Shown here in pieces: positions 10,190-19,011 of a stretch of DNA of 64,000 nucleotides; within the stretch, counting starts at the first letter, position 1; every line of letters starts with the position of its first letter. Origin of the DNA: Pseudomonas sp. Irchel 3A7 (GTDB taxonomy: Bacteria > Pseudomonadota > Gammaproteobacteria > Pseudomonadales > Pseudomonadaceae). The notes under the pieces were generated by a model. That model was given only the letters and a program-made list of their open reading frames with translations. It ran no database searches and had not been told where the DNA came from. The stretch covers positions 429,193 to 493,192 of the forward strand of contig NZ_FYED01000002.1 in the NCBI RefSeq assembly GCF_900187565.1, written 5' to 3'. The position numbers and the translations under genes were made by a program.

Positions 10190-10555
10190 ATGAAACGCCA
10201 AACCATTCTCAGCATCGCTTTTTCGATCTTCGCAGTGAACGCTTTCGCCGCGACCTCTGCTCAACCTGTAGTCGCTGAAGGCGGCTCGGATCGTCTGATC
10301 GAAAGCCGTGTGGCTGAAGGTGGTTCGGATCGTCTGATCCAGAATCGTGTGGCTGAAGGTGGCGCTGATCGCCTGCTCGAAAAACGCGCTGTGGCTGCCG
10401 ATGGTTCGGATCGTTTGAAAGGCAACACCGTAGCCGCCGATGGTTCTGACCGCCTGAAAGGCAACACCATCGCTGCCGATGGTTCTGACCGCCTGAAAGG
10501 CAACACCATCGCCGCTGATGGTTCCGATCGCCTGAAAGGCAACACCGTCGCCTAA
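10190..10555 (+). CDS. Secreted protein of seven 13-residue tandem repeats
   Basis: 121 residues. Residues 1-20 are a Sec signal peptide with an A-F-A cleavage site. The rest is almost entirely repeats. Three copies of VAEGGSDRLIxxR (28-66, the third with an extra Ala) are followed by four nearly identical copies of (V/I)AADGSDRLKGNT (68-119), ending in V-A. The invariant core is G-(S/A)-D-R-L. The mature chain has no Cys or aromatic residue and alternates acidic and basic residues, so it is likely an extended, secreted or periplasmic low-complexity protein. GGAG lies 9 bases before ATG 10190, and a strong terminator follows at 10581. I recognise no domain and assign no function. Confidence 0.85.
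   Translation: MKRQTILSIAFSIFAVNAFAATSAQPVVAEGGSDRLIESRVAEGGSDRLIQNRVAEGGADRLLEKRAVAADGSDRLKGNTVAADGSDRLKGNTIAADGSDRLKGNTIAADGSDRLKGNTVA
10268..10549 (+). repeat. 39-bp coding tandem repeats
   Basis: DNA-level basis of the repeat protein. The last four 39-bp units are nearly identical (GCCGATGGTTCTGACCGCCT shared), and the first three are more diverged. Unit-number variation between strains by slippage or recombination is expected from the near identity. Confidence 0.85.
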
Positions 10556-10580
10556 ACAAATCGCCAGACCGCCTCACCCG

Positions 10581-10612
10581 AAAAGCCCGGCCTGATCAGC
10601 CGGGCTTTTTCG
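10581..10612 (+). terminator. Rho-independent terminator, probably bidirectional
   Basis: Hairpin AAAGCCCGG-CCTGATCAG-CCGGGCTTTTTT after the repeat-protein gene. The A-run on the other side lets it serve the convergent DUF1615 gene as well. Confidence 0.9.
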
Positions 10613-10630
10613 TGTTTTTCAGTTCCGCCC

Positions 10631-11716
10631 TCAACGCGCCATGCAACGCTGATAACGCTCGTCGACCCGTTTGGCAAACCACGCCGTGGTGAGTTTGCGG
10701 GTGATTTTCGGACTTTGCAGCACGATCCCCGGCAACACCGCGCGCGGCAATCGCCGGCCTTCGGCCTTGTCGGCCAACTCGAAAACCCGCTGATAGAGCT
10801 TGCTGTTTTCGAACGCCAACGTATTGCCCTCCTCCAACTGGTCCCTGATCGTCGGATTACGCATATCCAATTGCTTGCCGAGGGTGCGCACGGCCTTTTC
10901 CGTGGTACCGGGCATGATCGAGTCGTAGCGCACCAGATCGCCATCCAAGGCCAATGGAATACCCGACGCCCTACTCACGGCGTTCTGGAACGCGGCATTG
11001 CGACTGGCGTACCAGCCGGCGTTGAAATCGGCGAAGCGATACAGCGGTTGCTTGTAGCTCACCGGATACCCCAGCAAATGCGCGATGCCGAAATACATGC
11101 CGCCTCGGCGGGTGAAGACTTCGCGGCGGATCGAGCCCTCCACCGGATAGGGATAGTCCTTCGCCTGCTGCTCGGCAAAGTCGATGCTGACCTGCATCGG
11201 CCCGCCGGTATGCACCGGGTTGAAGCCTGCAAACAATGTCTGGCCCATGGGCACCATGCCGATGAAATCATCGAAGATCGCGCTCAGTTCCTTTTCGCTA
11301 CGGGCCGCGTTCAACCGGTCGCTGTAGCTTTTGCCATTGGGTGAACGCACCTGCAGCGCACCACTGACCAACAGGCCGGGAATGTGCGCCTTGGCTGCCC
11401 GGCGGTCGATTTCGTCACGGGCGATCTTGCCCAGGCCGGGCACGGACGGGTCTGACTGGAAGGTCGATTCCTGCTCGGTGACGGCCAGTACCGCACAGAG
11501 GTTTTGCGTGGTCGGCGCGATGTTCTGCGCCGCAAACGCGGCATAGATATCCGTGGCCCAGCCCTTGCGGTCGACGGTTTTGGCCGGCAGCAGACGCAGG
11601 ATTTCCGCCTTGACCTCGGCAGGCGTGCGCGCCGGAGGTTCCTGGGTCCGTTGGCTGCCACAACCGGCCAGCACCAGCAGTGCGGCGATGCTCATGATCA
11701 ATCGATGGGCTTGCAT
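10631..11716 (-). CDS. DUF1615 lipoprotein
   Basis: 361 residues. A lipoprotein signal ends in LLVLAGC, giving an anchored mature protein. The body matches the DUF1615 family: TDIYAAFAAQNIAPTTQNLC, AVTEQESTFQSDPSVPGLGK, RRGGMYFGIAHLLGYP, FADFNAGWYASRNAAFQ. The E-Q-E-S-T segment resembles the catalytic Glu region of lysozyme-like folds, so a cell-wall role is conceivable, but this is inference only. ATG 11716 is chosen because it gives an immediate signal peptide; the frame upstream is not coding. It is convergent with the repeat-protein gene. Confidence 0.85.
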   Translation of the reverse strand: MQAHRLIMSIAALLVLAGCGSQRTQEPPARTPAEVKAEILRLLPAKTVDRKGWATDIYAAFAAQNIAPTTQNLCAVLAVTEQESTFQSDPSVPGLGKIARDEIDRRAAKAHIPGLLVSGALQVRSPNGKSYSDRLNAARSEKELSAIFDDFIGMVPMGQTLFAGFNPVHTGGPMQVSIDFAEQQAKDYPYPVEGSIRREVFTRRGGMYFGIAHLLGYPVSYKQPLYRFADFNAGWYASRNAAFQNAVSRASGIPLALDGDLVRYDSIMPGTTEKAVRTLGKQLDMRNPTIRDQLEEGNTLAFENSKLYQRVFELADKAEGRRLPRAVLPGIVLQSPKITRKLTTAWFAKRVDERYQRCMAR

Positions 11717-11821
11717 GTTGCTCCTGATGATTCGATACGCCGGATCAACCATAAGGCCGATGGCAGGGTGCTGGCTATGACTGTGACGACGATGCACCGT
11801 TCCCCGGATTGACACGCCCCC

Positions 11822-11912
11822 TGTGGGAGCGAGCCTGCTCGCGAATACGATTTAACATTCAACGATGATGTTGTCGGTAAGCCCGTCATTCGCGAGCAGG
11901 CTCGCTCCCACA
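11822..11912. repeat. REPIN
   Basis: Canonical arms with loop ACATTCAACGATGATGTTGT. It lies in the divergent gap between the DUF1615 and TonB-receptor genes. Confidence 0.9.
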
Positions 11913-11951
11913 GGTAAATCTCAGCCTTCAGCCCGATTTCTCTCCCCCAAT

Positions 11952-11972
11952 CATTACCTGCACATCGTAATG
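11952..11972. promoter_or_regulatory. Inverted repeat CATTAC-N9-GTAATG upstream of TonB receptor
   Basis: Perfect 6-bp half-sites 122 bp before the receptor start and 40 bp past the REPIN. This could be an operator for an iron or other metalloregulator. It is not a standard 19-bp Fur box, so the regulator is open. Confidence 0.4.
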
Positions 11973-12094
11973 ACAAACGGCTCGTGCAATACAACTGGTA
12001 ACGACTAGCATTTGTGTCTGGAGTCGCATTTGCGCATGGAGTACCCGCGCCGTCACATCTTTCTTATCGGCGGCGCGCCGCCCAGGAACGACAC

Positions 12095-14287
12095 ATGACT
12101 ACTCCAGCTCCCTTGCGCCCGACCTTGCTCGCCCTGCTCTGCTCGCTGACCGTCACTGCCCATGCCGCAGACCCTGCGCCAAACGTCGTCAAACCGCTGG
12201 TGCTGGACAACGTCAACGTCAACGCCGATGCCCCGGTCCCCCCTGATCTACCCCCGGTGTATCCCGGTGGCCAGGTCGCGCGTGGCGGGCAACTGGGGGT
12301 GCTGGGTAACCAGGACATGATGGACGTGCCGTTCAGCGTGACCGCCTATACCGAAGAACTGATCCGCGACCAGCAAGCCGAGACCGTGGGTGATGTGCTG
12401 CTCAACGACGCCTCGGTGCGACAGGCCTCCGGTTTTTCCAACCAGGCCCAGACCTTCATGATTCGCGGCCTGCCGCTCAATGGTGACGACATCTCCTTCA
12501 ACGGCCTGTATGGCATCTTGCCTCGTCAGATCATTTCCACCGACGCCCTGGAGCGTGTGGAAGTCTTCAAAGGCCCGAACGCCTTCATCAACGGTGTGAC
12601 CCCGACCGGCTCCGGCATCGGCGGCGGCGTCAATCTGCAACCCAAGCGCGCCGGTGAAACGCCGTTGCGGCGCTTCACCATGGACATCAGCGATGAAGGC
12701 CGCATCGGCGAACACCTGGACATTGGCCAGCGCTTCGGTCAGGACAATCGCTTCGGTGCGCGCCTCAACCTGTCCCAGCGCGAAGGCGACACCGCCATCG
12801 ACGATGAAAACCAGCGCTCCAAACTGTTCGCCCTCGGCCTTGATTACCGCGGCGATGCCCTGCACATTTCCGGCGATTTCGTGTATTCGAAAGAACGCGT
12901 CAACGGTGGTCGCAGCTCGGTAAACCTGGGCAACGCCACGCACATCCCGGATGCGCCGTCGGCCGATACCAACTATGCGCAGAAGTGGGGTTTCACCCAG
13001 ATCGAGGACACCTTCGGCATGCTCCGCGTCGAGTACGACCTCAACGACAGCTGGACCGCCTACGCCGCCGCCGGCGCCAAGCACACCCGAGAAGTCGGCA
13101 ACTACGACGGCACGACCCTGGTCGGCAACGATGGCAGCTCGGTCACCACCGGCTCGTTCATTCCCCACGACGAGGACAACACCAGCGCCATGGCCGGCCT
13201 CAATGGCCGCTTCGCCACCGGCCCGGTCAGCCACCAACTCAACGTCGGCCTGGCCGGCATCTGGACCCAGCAGCGCAACGCCTTCGATTTCGACCTGACC
13301 CAATACCCGAACAACATCTATCACCCGGTCGATGTGCCGGCGCCACAGGGTGGTTTCTCCGGTGGCGACCTGCATGATCCGGGCATCACCGGCAAGACCT
13401 TCGTACGCAGCGGCGCGGTGTCCGACACCCTGGGCTTCTTCGATGATCGCCTGCTGGTGACCGTCGGTGTTCGTCGGCAACAGCTGGTGGTCCAGGGTTA
13501 TGCCTACGGCACGGGCACCCGGACTTCCAACTACGACGAATCGATCACCACCCCGGTGTACGGCATCGTGTTCAAGCCCTGGGAGCATGTATCGTTCTAC
13601 GCCAACCGTATCGAAGGCCTGGCCGAAGGCCCGACCGCTCCGACCACCTCGGGCTCGCGCGTGGTGGTCAACGGCAATGAAGTCTTCGCCCCTACCCGCT
13701 CCAAACAGCTCGAAGCCGGGGTGAAAGTCGACATGGGCACCTACGGCGCCACGTTCGGCGTGTATCGCATCGAGCAACCGGCCGATGGCTACACCGAAGT
13801 CATCGATGCCACCACCGCCCGTTTCGTGCACAAGGGTGAGCAGGTCAACAAAGGCGTGGAACTCAATGTCTTCGGCGAGCCTATCGAGGGCCTGCGCCTG
13901 CTCAGTGGCGTGACGGTAATGGACACCGAGCTGAAGAAAACCCAGGACGGCGCCAACGACGGCAACCACGCCATCGGCGTACCGACCTTTCAGTTCAACG
14001 CCAGCGTCGACTGGGACGTGCCCGGCCTGCAAGGCGTGGCGCTCAATGGGCGGATGTTGCGCACCGGAGGACAGTATGCCGACGCGGCGAACAACCTGAG
14101 CCTGCCGACCTGGAACCGTTTCGATGCCGGCGCCCGCTACGCCTTCAAGGTCCAGGAAAAAGACGTGACCCTGCGCTTCGGCGTCGAGAACGTGGCCAAC
14201 AAGAAGTACTGGGAATCGGCCCAGGGCGGTTTCCTGACCCAGGGCGAACCCCGGGTGGCGAAGCTGTCGGGCACCATCGATTTCTGA
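12095..14287 (+). CDS. TonB-dependent siderophore receptor without signalling domain
   Basis: 730 residues. The signal peptide ends at TVTAHA. A plug domain follows (about 80-190: MDVPFSVTAYTEELIRDQQAETVGD, QTFMIRGLPL, DALERVEVFKGPNA) and then the 22-strand barrel ending in the typical aromatic terminus SGTIDF. It imports a ferric siderophore through the outer membrane with TonB energy. It lacks the N-terminal STN domain, so it cannot signal to an ECF sigma factor as FecA does. Overall it resembles the ferrichrome/ferrioxamine (FiuA/FhuE/FoxA-like) group, but the ligand cannot be fixed from sequence. ATG 12095 has AGGAACGAC upstream. A flavin monooxygenase gene follows 85 bp downstream. Confidence 0.9.
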   Translation: MTTPAPLRPTLLALLCSLTVTAHAADPAPNVVKPLVLDNVNVNADAPVPPDLPPVYPGGQVARGGQLGVLGNQDMMDVPFSVTAYTEELIRDQQAETVGDVLLNDASVRQASGFSNQAQTFMIRGLPLNGDDISFNGLYGILPRQIISTDALERVEVFKGPNAFINGVTPTGSGIGGGVNLQPKRAGETPLRRFTMDISDEGRIGEHLDIGQRFGQDNRFGARLNLSQREGDTAIDDENQRSKLFALGLDYRGDALHISGDFVYSKERVNGGRSSVNLGNATHIPDAPSADTNYAQKWGFTQIEDTFGMLRVEYDLNDSWTAYAAAGAKHTREVGNYDGTTLVGNDGSSVTTGSFIPHDEDNTSAMAGLNGRFATGPVSHQLNVGLAGIWTQQRNAFDFDLTQYPNNIYHPVDVPAPQGGFSGGDLHDPGITGKTFVRSGAVSDTLGFFDDRLLVTVGVRRQQLVVQGYAYGTGTRTSNYDESITTPVYGIVFKPWEHVSFYANRIEGLAEGPTAPTTSGSRVVVNGNEVFAPTRSKQLEAGVKVDMGTYGATFGVYRIEQPADGYTEVIDATTARFVHKGEQVNKGVELNVFGEPIEGLRLLSGVTVMDTELKKTQDGANDGNHAIGVPTFQFNASVDWDVPGLQGVALNGRMLRTGGQYADAANNLSLPTWNRFDAGARYAFKVQEKDVTLRFGVENVANKKYWESAQGGFLTQGEPRVAKLSGTIDF

Positions 14288-14372
14288 TTGCAAGCCCTAT
14301 CCGTTGGGCGCATGGCCTGGCTGTCCTGCCTGTTTGAACCATACTTGCTTCACTCGTTAAGGAGGACAAGTC

Positions 14373-15908
14373 ATGCAACGTAGCGACGTGTTGATCACCG
14401 GTGCCGGCCCGACCGGACTGGTACTGGCACTGTGGCTGAGCAAACTGGGCATTCGAGTACGAATCATCGATAAAACTTCAGCGCCCGGCACCACGTCCCG
14501 GGCGCTGGCCGTTCAGGCGCGAACACTGGAGTTGTATCGCCAGCTCGACCTCGCGGACGCCGTAGTCAAGAAGGGGCATCGCGTGGCGGCGGCCAATTTC
14601 TGGGTCAAGGGCGCACCCGTGACACGCTTGCCGTTGAGTCGCGTTGGCGAAGGCCTCACGCCTTATGCGTTCCTCGAAATATTCCCCCAGGACGAACACG
14701 AACGGCTGTTGATCGACCGCCTGGAGACCTTCGGTATCACAGTGGAGCGCAACACTGAGTTACTGGGGTTCGAGGAAACCGGCGACGACATCATCGCCAC
14801 GCTGCGCCTGCCCGACGGCCAGCAGGAAATCTGCCAGGCCTGTTACCTGGCCGGTTGCGACGGTGCCCGGTCGATTGTGCGCAAGACCCTGGACACCGGA
14901 TTCCCCGGCGGCACTTATCAGCAGGTTTTCTATGTCGCCGATGTACAGGCCAGCGGGCCGACGTTCAACGGTGAACTGCACCTGGATCTCGATGAGGCGG
15001 ATTTCCTTGCCGTGTTCCCGTTGGCAGGTGAAGGCCGTGCGCGGCTGATCGGCACGGTCCGCGACGAACGCGCCGAACACGCCGAAGGCCTGCGATTCGA
15101 AGACGTCAGCAGCCGGGCCATCGAGCACATGAAGGTCAAGATCGAGCAGTTGAACTGGTTCTCGACCTACCGTGTGCACCATCGGGTGGCGGATCACTTC
15201 CGCACCGGCCGCGCGTTTTTGCTGGGCGACGCCGCCCATGTGCACAGCCCCGCCGGCGGTCAGGGCATGAACACGGGGATTGGCGATGCGATCAACCTGG
15301 CCTGGAAACTCGCCGCGGTGTTGAGCGGCGGTGCCGAGGCCAAATTGCTCGCCACCTACGAAACCGAACGCATCGCGTTTGCCCGCAAACTGGTAGCCAC
15401 CACGGACCGGGTCTTCACGTTCGTCACCGCCGAAGGACGCATGGCCGACCTGCTGCGCACGCGCCTGGCGCCGTTCCTGCTGCCGAAAATGGCTTCGTTT
15501 GAAACGTCTCGCGAATTCCTCTTTCGCACGGTGTCGCAGATCACCCTGAATTACCGTGGGATGCCGTTGAGCAGGGGCGTTGCCGGGCATGTGCATGGCG
15601 GCGACCGCCTGCCCTGGGCGCACGATGGCGAGGGGGACAATTTCGAACCGCTGAAATGCCCGACCTGGCAGGTGCATGTGTATGGCGACACCAGCGACGA
15701 GATGATCGCCTGGTGCCACGAGCATCATTTGCCATTGCATGTATTCGACTGGCGGCCGGCGTTCGAAACGGCGGGCCTTGGGCGCAACGGGTTTTATCTG
15801 TTGCGGCCGGATACCTATGTGGCGATAGCCGAAACCTGCTCGGATCCGAAGGTGATTGCGCGGTATTTCCGGGATCACGGGATCCGGCCGTTTTTTGGCA
15901 GATCCTGA
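14373..15908 (+). CDS. FAD-dependent aromatic monooxygenase (PheA/TfdB family)
   Basis: 511 residues. Three flavoprotein hydroxylase motifs are present: the GxGxxG Rossmann motif at the N-terminus (GAGPTGLVLALWLSKLG), the DG motif (AGCDGARSIVRKTL) and the GD motif (LLGDAAHVHSPAGGQGMNTG). A thioredoxin-like C-terminal domain follows the catalytic part, as in phenol and chlorophenol hydroxylases. Such enzymes use NAD(P)H and O2 to hydroxylate phenolic rings. A strong AAGGAGG precedes ATG 14373. Its position 85 bp after a siderophore receptor suggests co-transcription and a possible role on a catecholate or phenolate ligand; this is inference. Confidence 0.85.
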   Translation: MQRSDVLITGAGPTGLVLALWLSKLGIRVRIIDKTSAPGTTSRALAVQARTLELYRQLDLADAVVKKGHRVAAANFWVKGAPVTRLPLSRVGEGLTPYAFLEIFPQDEHERLLIDRLETFGITVERNTELLGFEETGDDIIATLRLPDGQQEICQACYLAGCDGARSIVRKTLDTGFPGGTYQQVFYVADVQASGPTFNGELHLDLDEADFLAVFPLAGEGRARLIGTVRDERAEHAEGLRFEDVSSRAIEHMKVKIEQLNWFSTYRVHHRVADHFRTGRAFLLGDAAHVHSPAGGQGMNTGIGDAINLAWKLAAVLSGGAEAKLLATYETERIAFARKLVATTDRVFTFVTAEGRMADLLRTRLAPFLLPKMASFETSREFLFRTVSQITLNYRGMPLSRGVAGHVHGGDRLPWAHDGEGDNFEPLKCPTWQVHVYGDTSDEMIAWCHEHHLPLHVFDWRPAFETAGLGRNGFYLLRPDTYVAIAETCSDPKVIARYFRDHGIRPFFGRS

Positions 15909-15924
15909 ATACACCAAAATCCCC

Positions 15925-16028
15925 TGTGGGAGCGAGCCAGCTCGCGAAAGCGGTGGATCAGTCAATACATGTGTCGACTGATACGCCGCCTTCGTCGGAG
16001 CGCCGCCCGGAGCAGGCTCGCTCCCACA
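15925..16028. repeat. REPIN with variant right arm
   Basis: The left arm is near-canonical (GAGCGAGCCAGCTCGCGA). The right arm is TTCGTCGGAGCGCCGCCC then GGAGCAGGCTCGCTCCCA, the mirror of the variant arm at 9963. The loop is GATCAGTCAATACATGTGTC. Confidence 0.85.
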
Positions 16029-16042
16029 GGTTTTTCAGTGTG

Positions 16043-16753
16043 TCAGTTGGAGAGGGGTTTCGGAATTTCCAGCCCGCGCTTCACCGCCGGCCGCGACAGG
16101 AAGCGATCCAGCACCCGCGTGACGTTCTGGAAATTCTCGATACCCACCAGATCGCCGGCTTCATAGAAGCCGATCAGGTTGCGCACCCACGGAAAAATGG
16201 CGATATCGGCAATGGTGTAGCGCTCGCCCATGATCCAGTCCCGCCCTTCCAGGCGCTTGTCGAGTACAGCGAGCAGACGCCTGCTTTCCTCGACGTAGCG
16301 ATCACGGGGACGCTTGTCTTCATAGTCCTTGCCGGCGAATTTGTTGAAGAAACCGAGCTGGCCGAACATCGGGCCGATCCCGCCCATCTGGAACATCAGC
16401 CACTGGATGGTTTCGTAGCGCGCCGCCGACTCCTGGGCCAGCAGTTGCCCGCTCTTGTCGGCCAGGTAAATCAGAATCGCCCCGGACTCGAACAACGGCA
16501 ACGGCTGGCCATCCGGACCGTGGGGATCGAGGATCGCCGGGATTTTGTTGTTCGGGTTGAGTGACAGGAATTCGGGGGACATCTGATCGTTGGTGTCGAA
16601 ACCAACGCGATGTGGCTCGTAGGGCAGGCCGATCTCTTCAAGCATGATCGAAACCTTGACGCCGTTGGGGGTGGGCAAGGAGTACAGCTGAATCCACTCC
16701 GGGTACTGGGCCGGCCATTTTTCGGTGATGGGGAACGCAGACAAATCGGTCAT
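16043..16753 (-). CDS. Nu-class-like glutathione transferase (YfcG/YghU group)
   Basis: 236 residues. The N-terminal domain has the T-P-N-G motif (LYSLPTPNGVKVSIMLEE) that marks the YfcG/YghU group, where Thr/Asn replace a catalytic Tyr/Ser/Cys and the enzymes act as disulfide-bond reductases using two glutathiones. NNKIPAILDPHG is the cis-Pro glutathione site and SGAILIYLADKSG binds the gamma-glutamyl group. The helical domain has the conserved YTIADIAIFPWV. It is cytosolic. The start at 16753 gives the full N-terminal extension normal for this group. Confidence 0.88.
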   Translation of the reverse strand: MTDLSAFPITEKWPAQYPEWIQLYSLPTPNGVKVSIMLEEIGLPYEPHRVGFDTNDQMSPEFLSLNPNNKIPAILDPHGPDGQPLPLFESGAILIYLADKSGQLLAQESAARYETIQWLMFQMGGIGPMFGQLGFFNKFAGKDYEDKRPRDRYVEESRRLLAVLDKRLEGRDWIMGERYTIADIAIFPWVRNLIGFYEAGDLVGIENFQNVTRVLDRFLSRPAVKRGLEIPKPLSN

Positions 16754-17119
16754 GGGCAGGATCCACGGGAAAATTGAGAATGCCGATGATAATGGAGATA
16801 ACCCGCCGTGCGACGCCCGGAGCCATCATTACCACTGATGGTGAAGATCAAAGGAGATGACAACACCCTGTGTGGTGGCTGGTGTACGGTGTCCATAAAT
16901 CCGCAACATCCTGTCGATAACCTTCGCTGCAACCCATTCGAGGTTACCGGTACATTGCGGCGCACTCGGCCGGAATCGAACCAAATGGGCTTCAGGGGAC
17001 TCTGAGCACTGCCCTTTGAAACGGACCGGCTTCACGACATGGAAAACACCCGATGCAGGAAATTCGCGGTGTAAAGGTTTGTCAGCCTTAACCCAATGCG
17101 CTGAAGAACCCTTAATTCC
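16754..17119. other. Intergenic gap, 366 bp, nothing identified
   Basis: Divergent region between the GST gene and the phosphatase gene. It must hold both promoters, but I see no REP, terminator or strong consensus promoter. A 65-codon frame on the plus strand has no convincing ribosome-binding site and is not called. Confidence 0.5.
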
Positions 17120-17785
17120 ATGACGAACCTTATGAAATTCGCCAAACGCTTCAAACATCGCGCTTATCTGGCCCTGCCCGTCCTGCTGGCGGCCAGCGCG
17201 GTGTTTTTTGCCCTGGAGTCCCGCGCGCAGCCGGCGGACGGCACCCAAACGCTGGTGTTCCTGCGCCACGCGGAAAAACCCGCCGGAGGCCTGGGCCAGC
17301 TCAACTGCCAGGGCCTGAACCGAGCGATCGATCTGGCTACCCTGCTGCCGGAAAAATTCGGCAAGGCCGACTATGTGTTTGCCGCCAACCCGACACGCAA
17401 TGTCGAGGAAGGCGAACTCGACAACTCCTACAGCTACATCCGTCCATTGATGACCATCAGCCCCAGCGCGATCAAGCTCGGCTTGCCGGTGAACATCAAC
17501 TTCTCGGCCAACGACACCAGTGATCTGGCCCGTGAACTGATCGACGACAAGTACCACAACGCAACCATCTACACCGCCTGGTCCCATGGTTACCTGCCGG
17601 AACTGATCAACAAGGTCGCCGGTAAAGCCGTGGGCAAGAAGCAGAACATCACCGACGATTGGGAATCCGGCGACTACGATTCGCTGTATGTGCTGACCCT
17701 GACCTGGCACAACGGCAAGGCCAGCCTGCAAAGCCAAAGCTACAAGCAAGGGCTGGATAATGGGCAGGAGACTTGCCCGACCTGA
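17120..17785 (+). CDS. Exported histidine phosphatase-family protein
   Basis: 221 residues. An N-terminal hydrophobic segment (residues 15-35, ending near S-R-A-Q) predicts export. The catalytic R-H-A motif is at LVFLRHAEKPAGG, and a second His lies in the YTAWSHGYLPELI segment, matching the branch-1 histidine phosphatase fold. The central part (DYVFAANPTRNVEEGELDNS) replaces the usual phosphate-pocket Arg motif with a longer loop. The substrate is unknown. Translation may start at 17120 or at the ATG at 17132. It is convergent with selU, separated by a pair of inverted REPs. Confidence 0.85.
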   Translation: MTNLMKFAKRFKHRAYLALPVLLAASAVFFALESRAQPADGTQTLVFLRHAEKPAGGLGQLNCQGLNRAIDLATLLPEKFGKADYVFAANPTRNVEEGELDNSYSYIRPLMTISPSAIKLGLPVNINFSANDTSDLARELIDDKYHNATIYTAWSHGYLPELINKVAGKAVGKKQNITDDWESGDYDSLYVLTLTWHNGKASLQSQSYKQGLDNGQETCPT

Positions 17786-17812
17786 TTTTTTTGCAGTGTC
17801 TGTTCGGTCCCC

Positions 17813-17886
17813 TTCGCGAGCAGGCTCGCTCCCACAGGGGATGCGGTGCACGCAGATCCTATGTGGGAGCGAGCCTGCTCGCGAAG
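17813..17886. repeat. Two REPs in reversed (outward) order
   Basis: The arms occur as reverse-complement first and direct second, opposite to a normal REPIN, 25 bp apart. The order matches the junction between two neighbouring REPINs that each lost their outer arm. Confidence 0.85.
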
Positions 17887-17910
17887 AGGCCGGCAAACTC
17901 AGCATCAAAC

Positions 17911-19011
17911 TTACTGCCTGCCCCGCTCCCGCAAATACTCCAACACCGCCCCCCGCTCCCCGGCAAACTCGATCCGCGCGCCCTTTTTCTCCCGCTGAAA
18001 CGCATACATCGGGTCGTAATACTCCACCAGCAACCCCTCGATCCAGCCCCGGTGCAAATCCACCGCACCGCTGCTTCCCTGCTCCGCCAGCGCCTCTTCC
18101 ATCAACAGCAGCATCCGTCGATGACGCTCGCCGCCCAGGCGTTTGTGCACATTGTTCAGGCTCTCCAGCAAGCGTTCGGAAAACAACGCAAAGCCTTCGT
18201 CGCCATGCACACGGATGAACTCGGCACACAGGTCCACCACGTAATCGCGCAGGATCCGCTCGATCCGCCCTTGCAGGCTGTCTTCGAGCCAGACCATCGG
18301 GTACTGCTGCATACCCTGATACAGCGGCAATGGCAGCGCGCAGCTGCCGATGGCTCGGCTTTCGTCTTCCAGCACGAATTGCTCGAGGCCCTGGGCGCGC
18401 TTTTTCAACAGGTCTACCGCCAGGCGGTTTTCAAAGTCGATATTGGTCGGTTGGCCCGTGGCGCGCTTGCCGAAACTGGAACCGCGGTGATTGGCGTGAC
18501 CTTCAAGGTCCAGCCCGTTACGCAATTGCGTCAGCACTTCGGTTTTGCCGGTGCCGGTCATGCCGCCCAGCAACACGAAATCGCACTGGGCAACGGCCTG
18601 ATCGACCGTGTTCAGCAGGAAGTTACGCATGGCCTTGTAGCCGCCAGCGACGCGCGGATAGTCGATGCCCGCCTCGTCCTTGAGCCATTGCTGGACGATC
18701 TGTGAGCGCAGCCCGCCGCGAAAACAATACAAATACCCGTCGGGATGCGCCCGGGCGAAATCCGCCCAGGCCTGGATGCGCTCGGCCTTGATCGCGCCGG
18801 ACACCAATTGATGGCCCATGACGATAGCGGCTTGCTGCCCGTGTTGCTTGTAGCAGGTGCCGACCCGTTGCCGCTCGTGATCGTTCATCAGCGGCAGGCT
18901 GACTGCACCGGGGAACGCGCCCTTGGCAAACTCGATCGGCGCGCGGGCATCCATCATTGGCCGGTCGTTGAGGAAGATGTCGCGGTATTCAGTACAGTCG
19001 ACAGACATCAA
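17911..19011 (-). CDS. selU: tRNA 2-selenouridine synthase
   Basis: 366 residues, full length. It replaces sulfur with selenium in 2-thiouridine at the tRNA wobble position, using selenophosphate and a geranylated intermediate. The N-terminal rhodanese domain has the active-site Cys in [11 protein letters not shown]. The C-terminal P-loop ([12 protein letters not shown]) is typical of SelU/YbbB. Its ATG overlaps the selD stop as ATGA, so the two are translationally coupled, and SelD supplies the selenophosphate. Confidence 0.97.
   Translation of the reverse strand: MMSVDCTEYRDIFLNDRPMMDARAPIEFAKGAFPGAVSLPLMNDHERQRVGTCYKQHGQQAAIVMGHQLVSGAIKAERIQAWADFARAHPDGYLYCFRGGLRSQIVQQWLKDEAGIDYPRVAGGYKAMRNFLLNTVDQAVAQCDFVLLGGMTGTGKTEVLTQLRNGLDLEGHANHRGSSFGKRATGQPTNIDFENRLAVDLLKKRAQGLEQFVLEDESRAIGSCALPLPLYQGMQQYPMVWLEDSLQGRIERILRDYVVDLCAEFIRVHGDEGFALFSERLLESLNNVHKRLGGERHRRMLLLMEEALAEQGSSGAVDLHRGWIEGLLVEYYDPMYAFQREKKGARIEFAGERGAVLEYLRERGRQ

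Noticed and set aside
10268..10549. Regular 39-bp repeats that could look like a CRISPR array
   Set aside because: There are no unique spacers between repeats, the units are contiguous and in frame, and they encode the repeat protein.
12248..14293. 681-codon open frame opposite the TonB receptor (similar long frames oppose fecA and tynA)
   Set aside because: Shadow frames caused by GC-rich codon use. The plus-strand receptor has complete domains and a signal peptide; the antisense products have no recognisable family.
16968..16984. Minus-strand GGTTCGATTCC resembling a tRNA T-arm
   Set aside because: The T-stem does not pair properly and no acceptor, anticodon or D arm can be built around it.
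16808..17005. 65-codon plus-strand frame in the gap before the phosphatase gene
   Set aside because: No convincing ribosome-binding site, no signal peptide or domain, and nothing else supporting translation.
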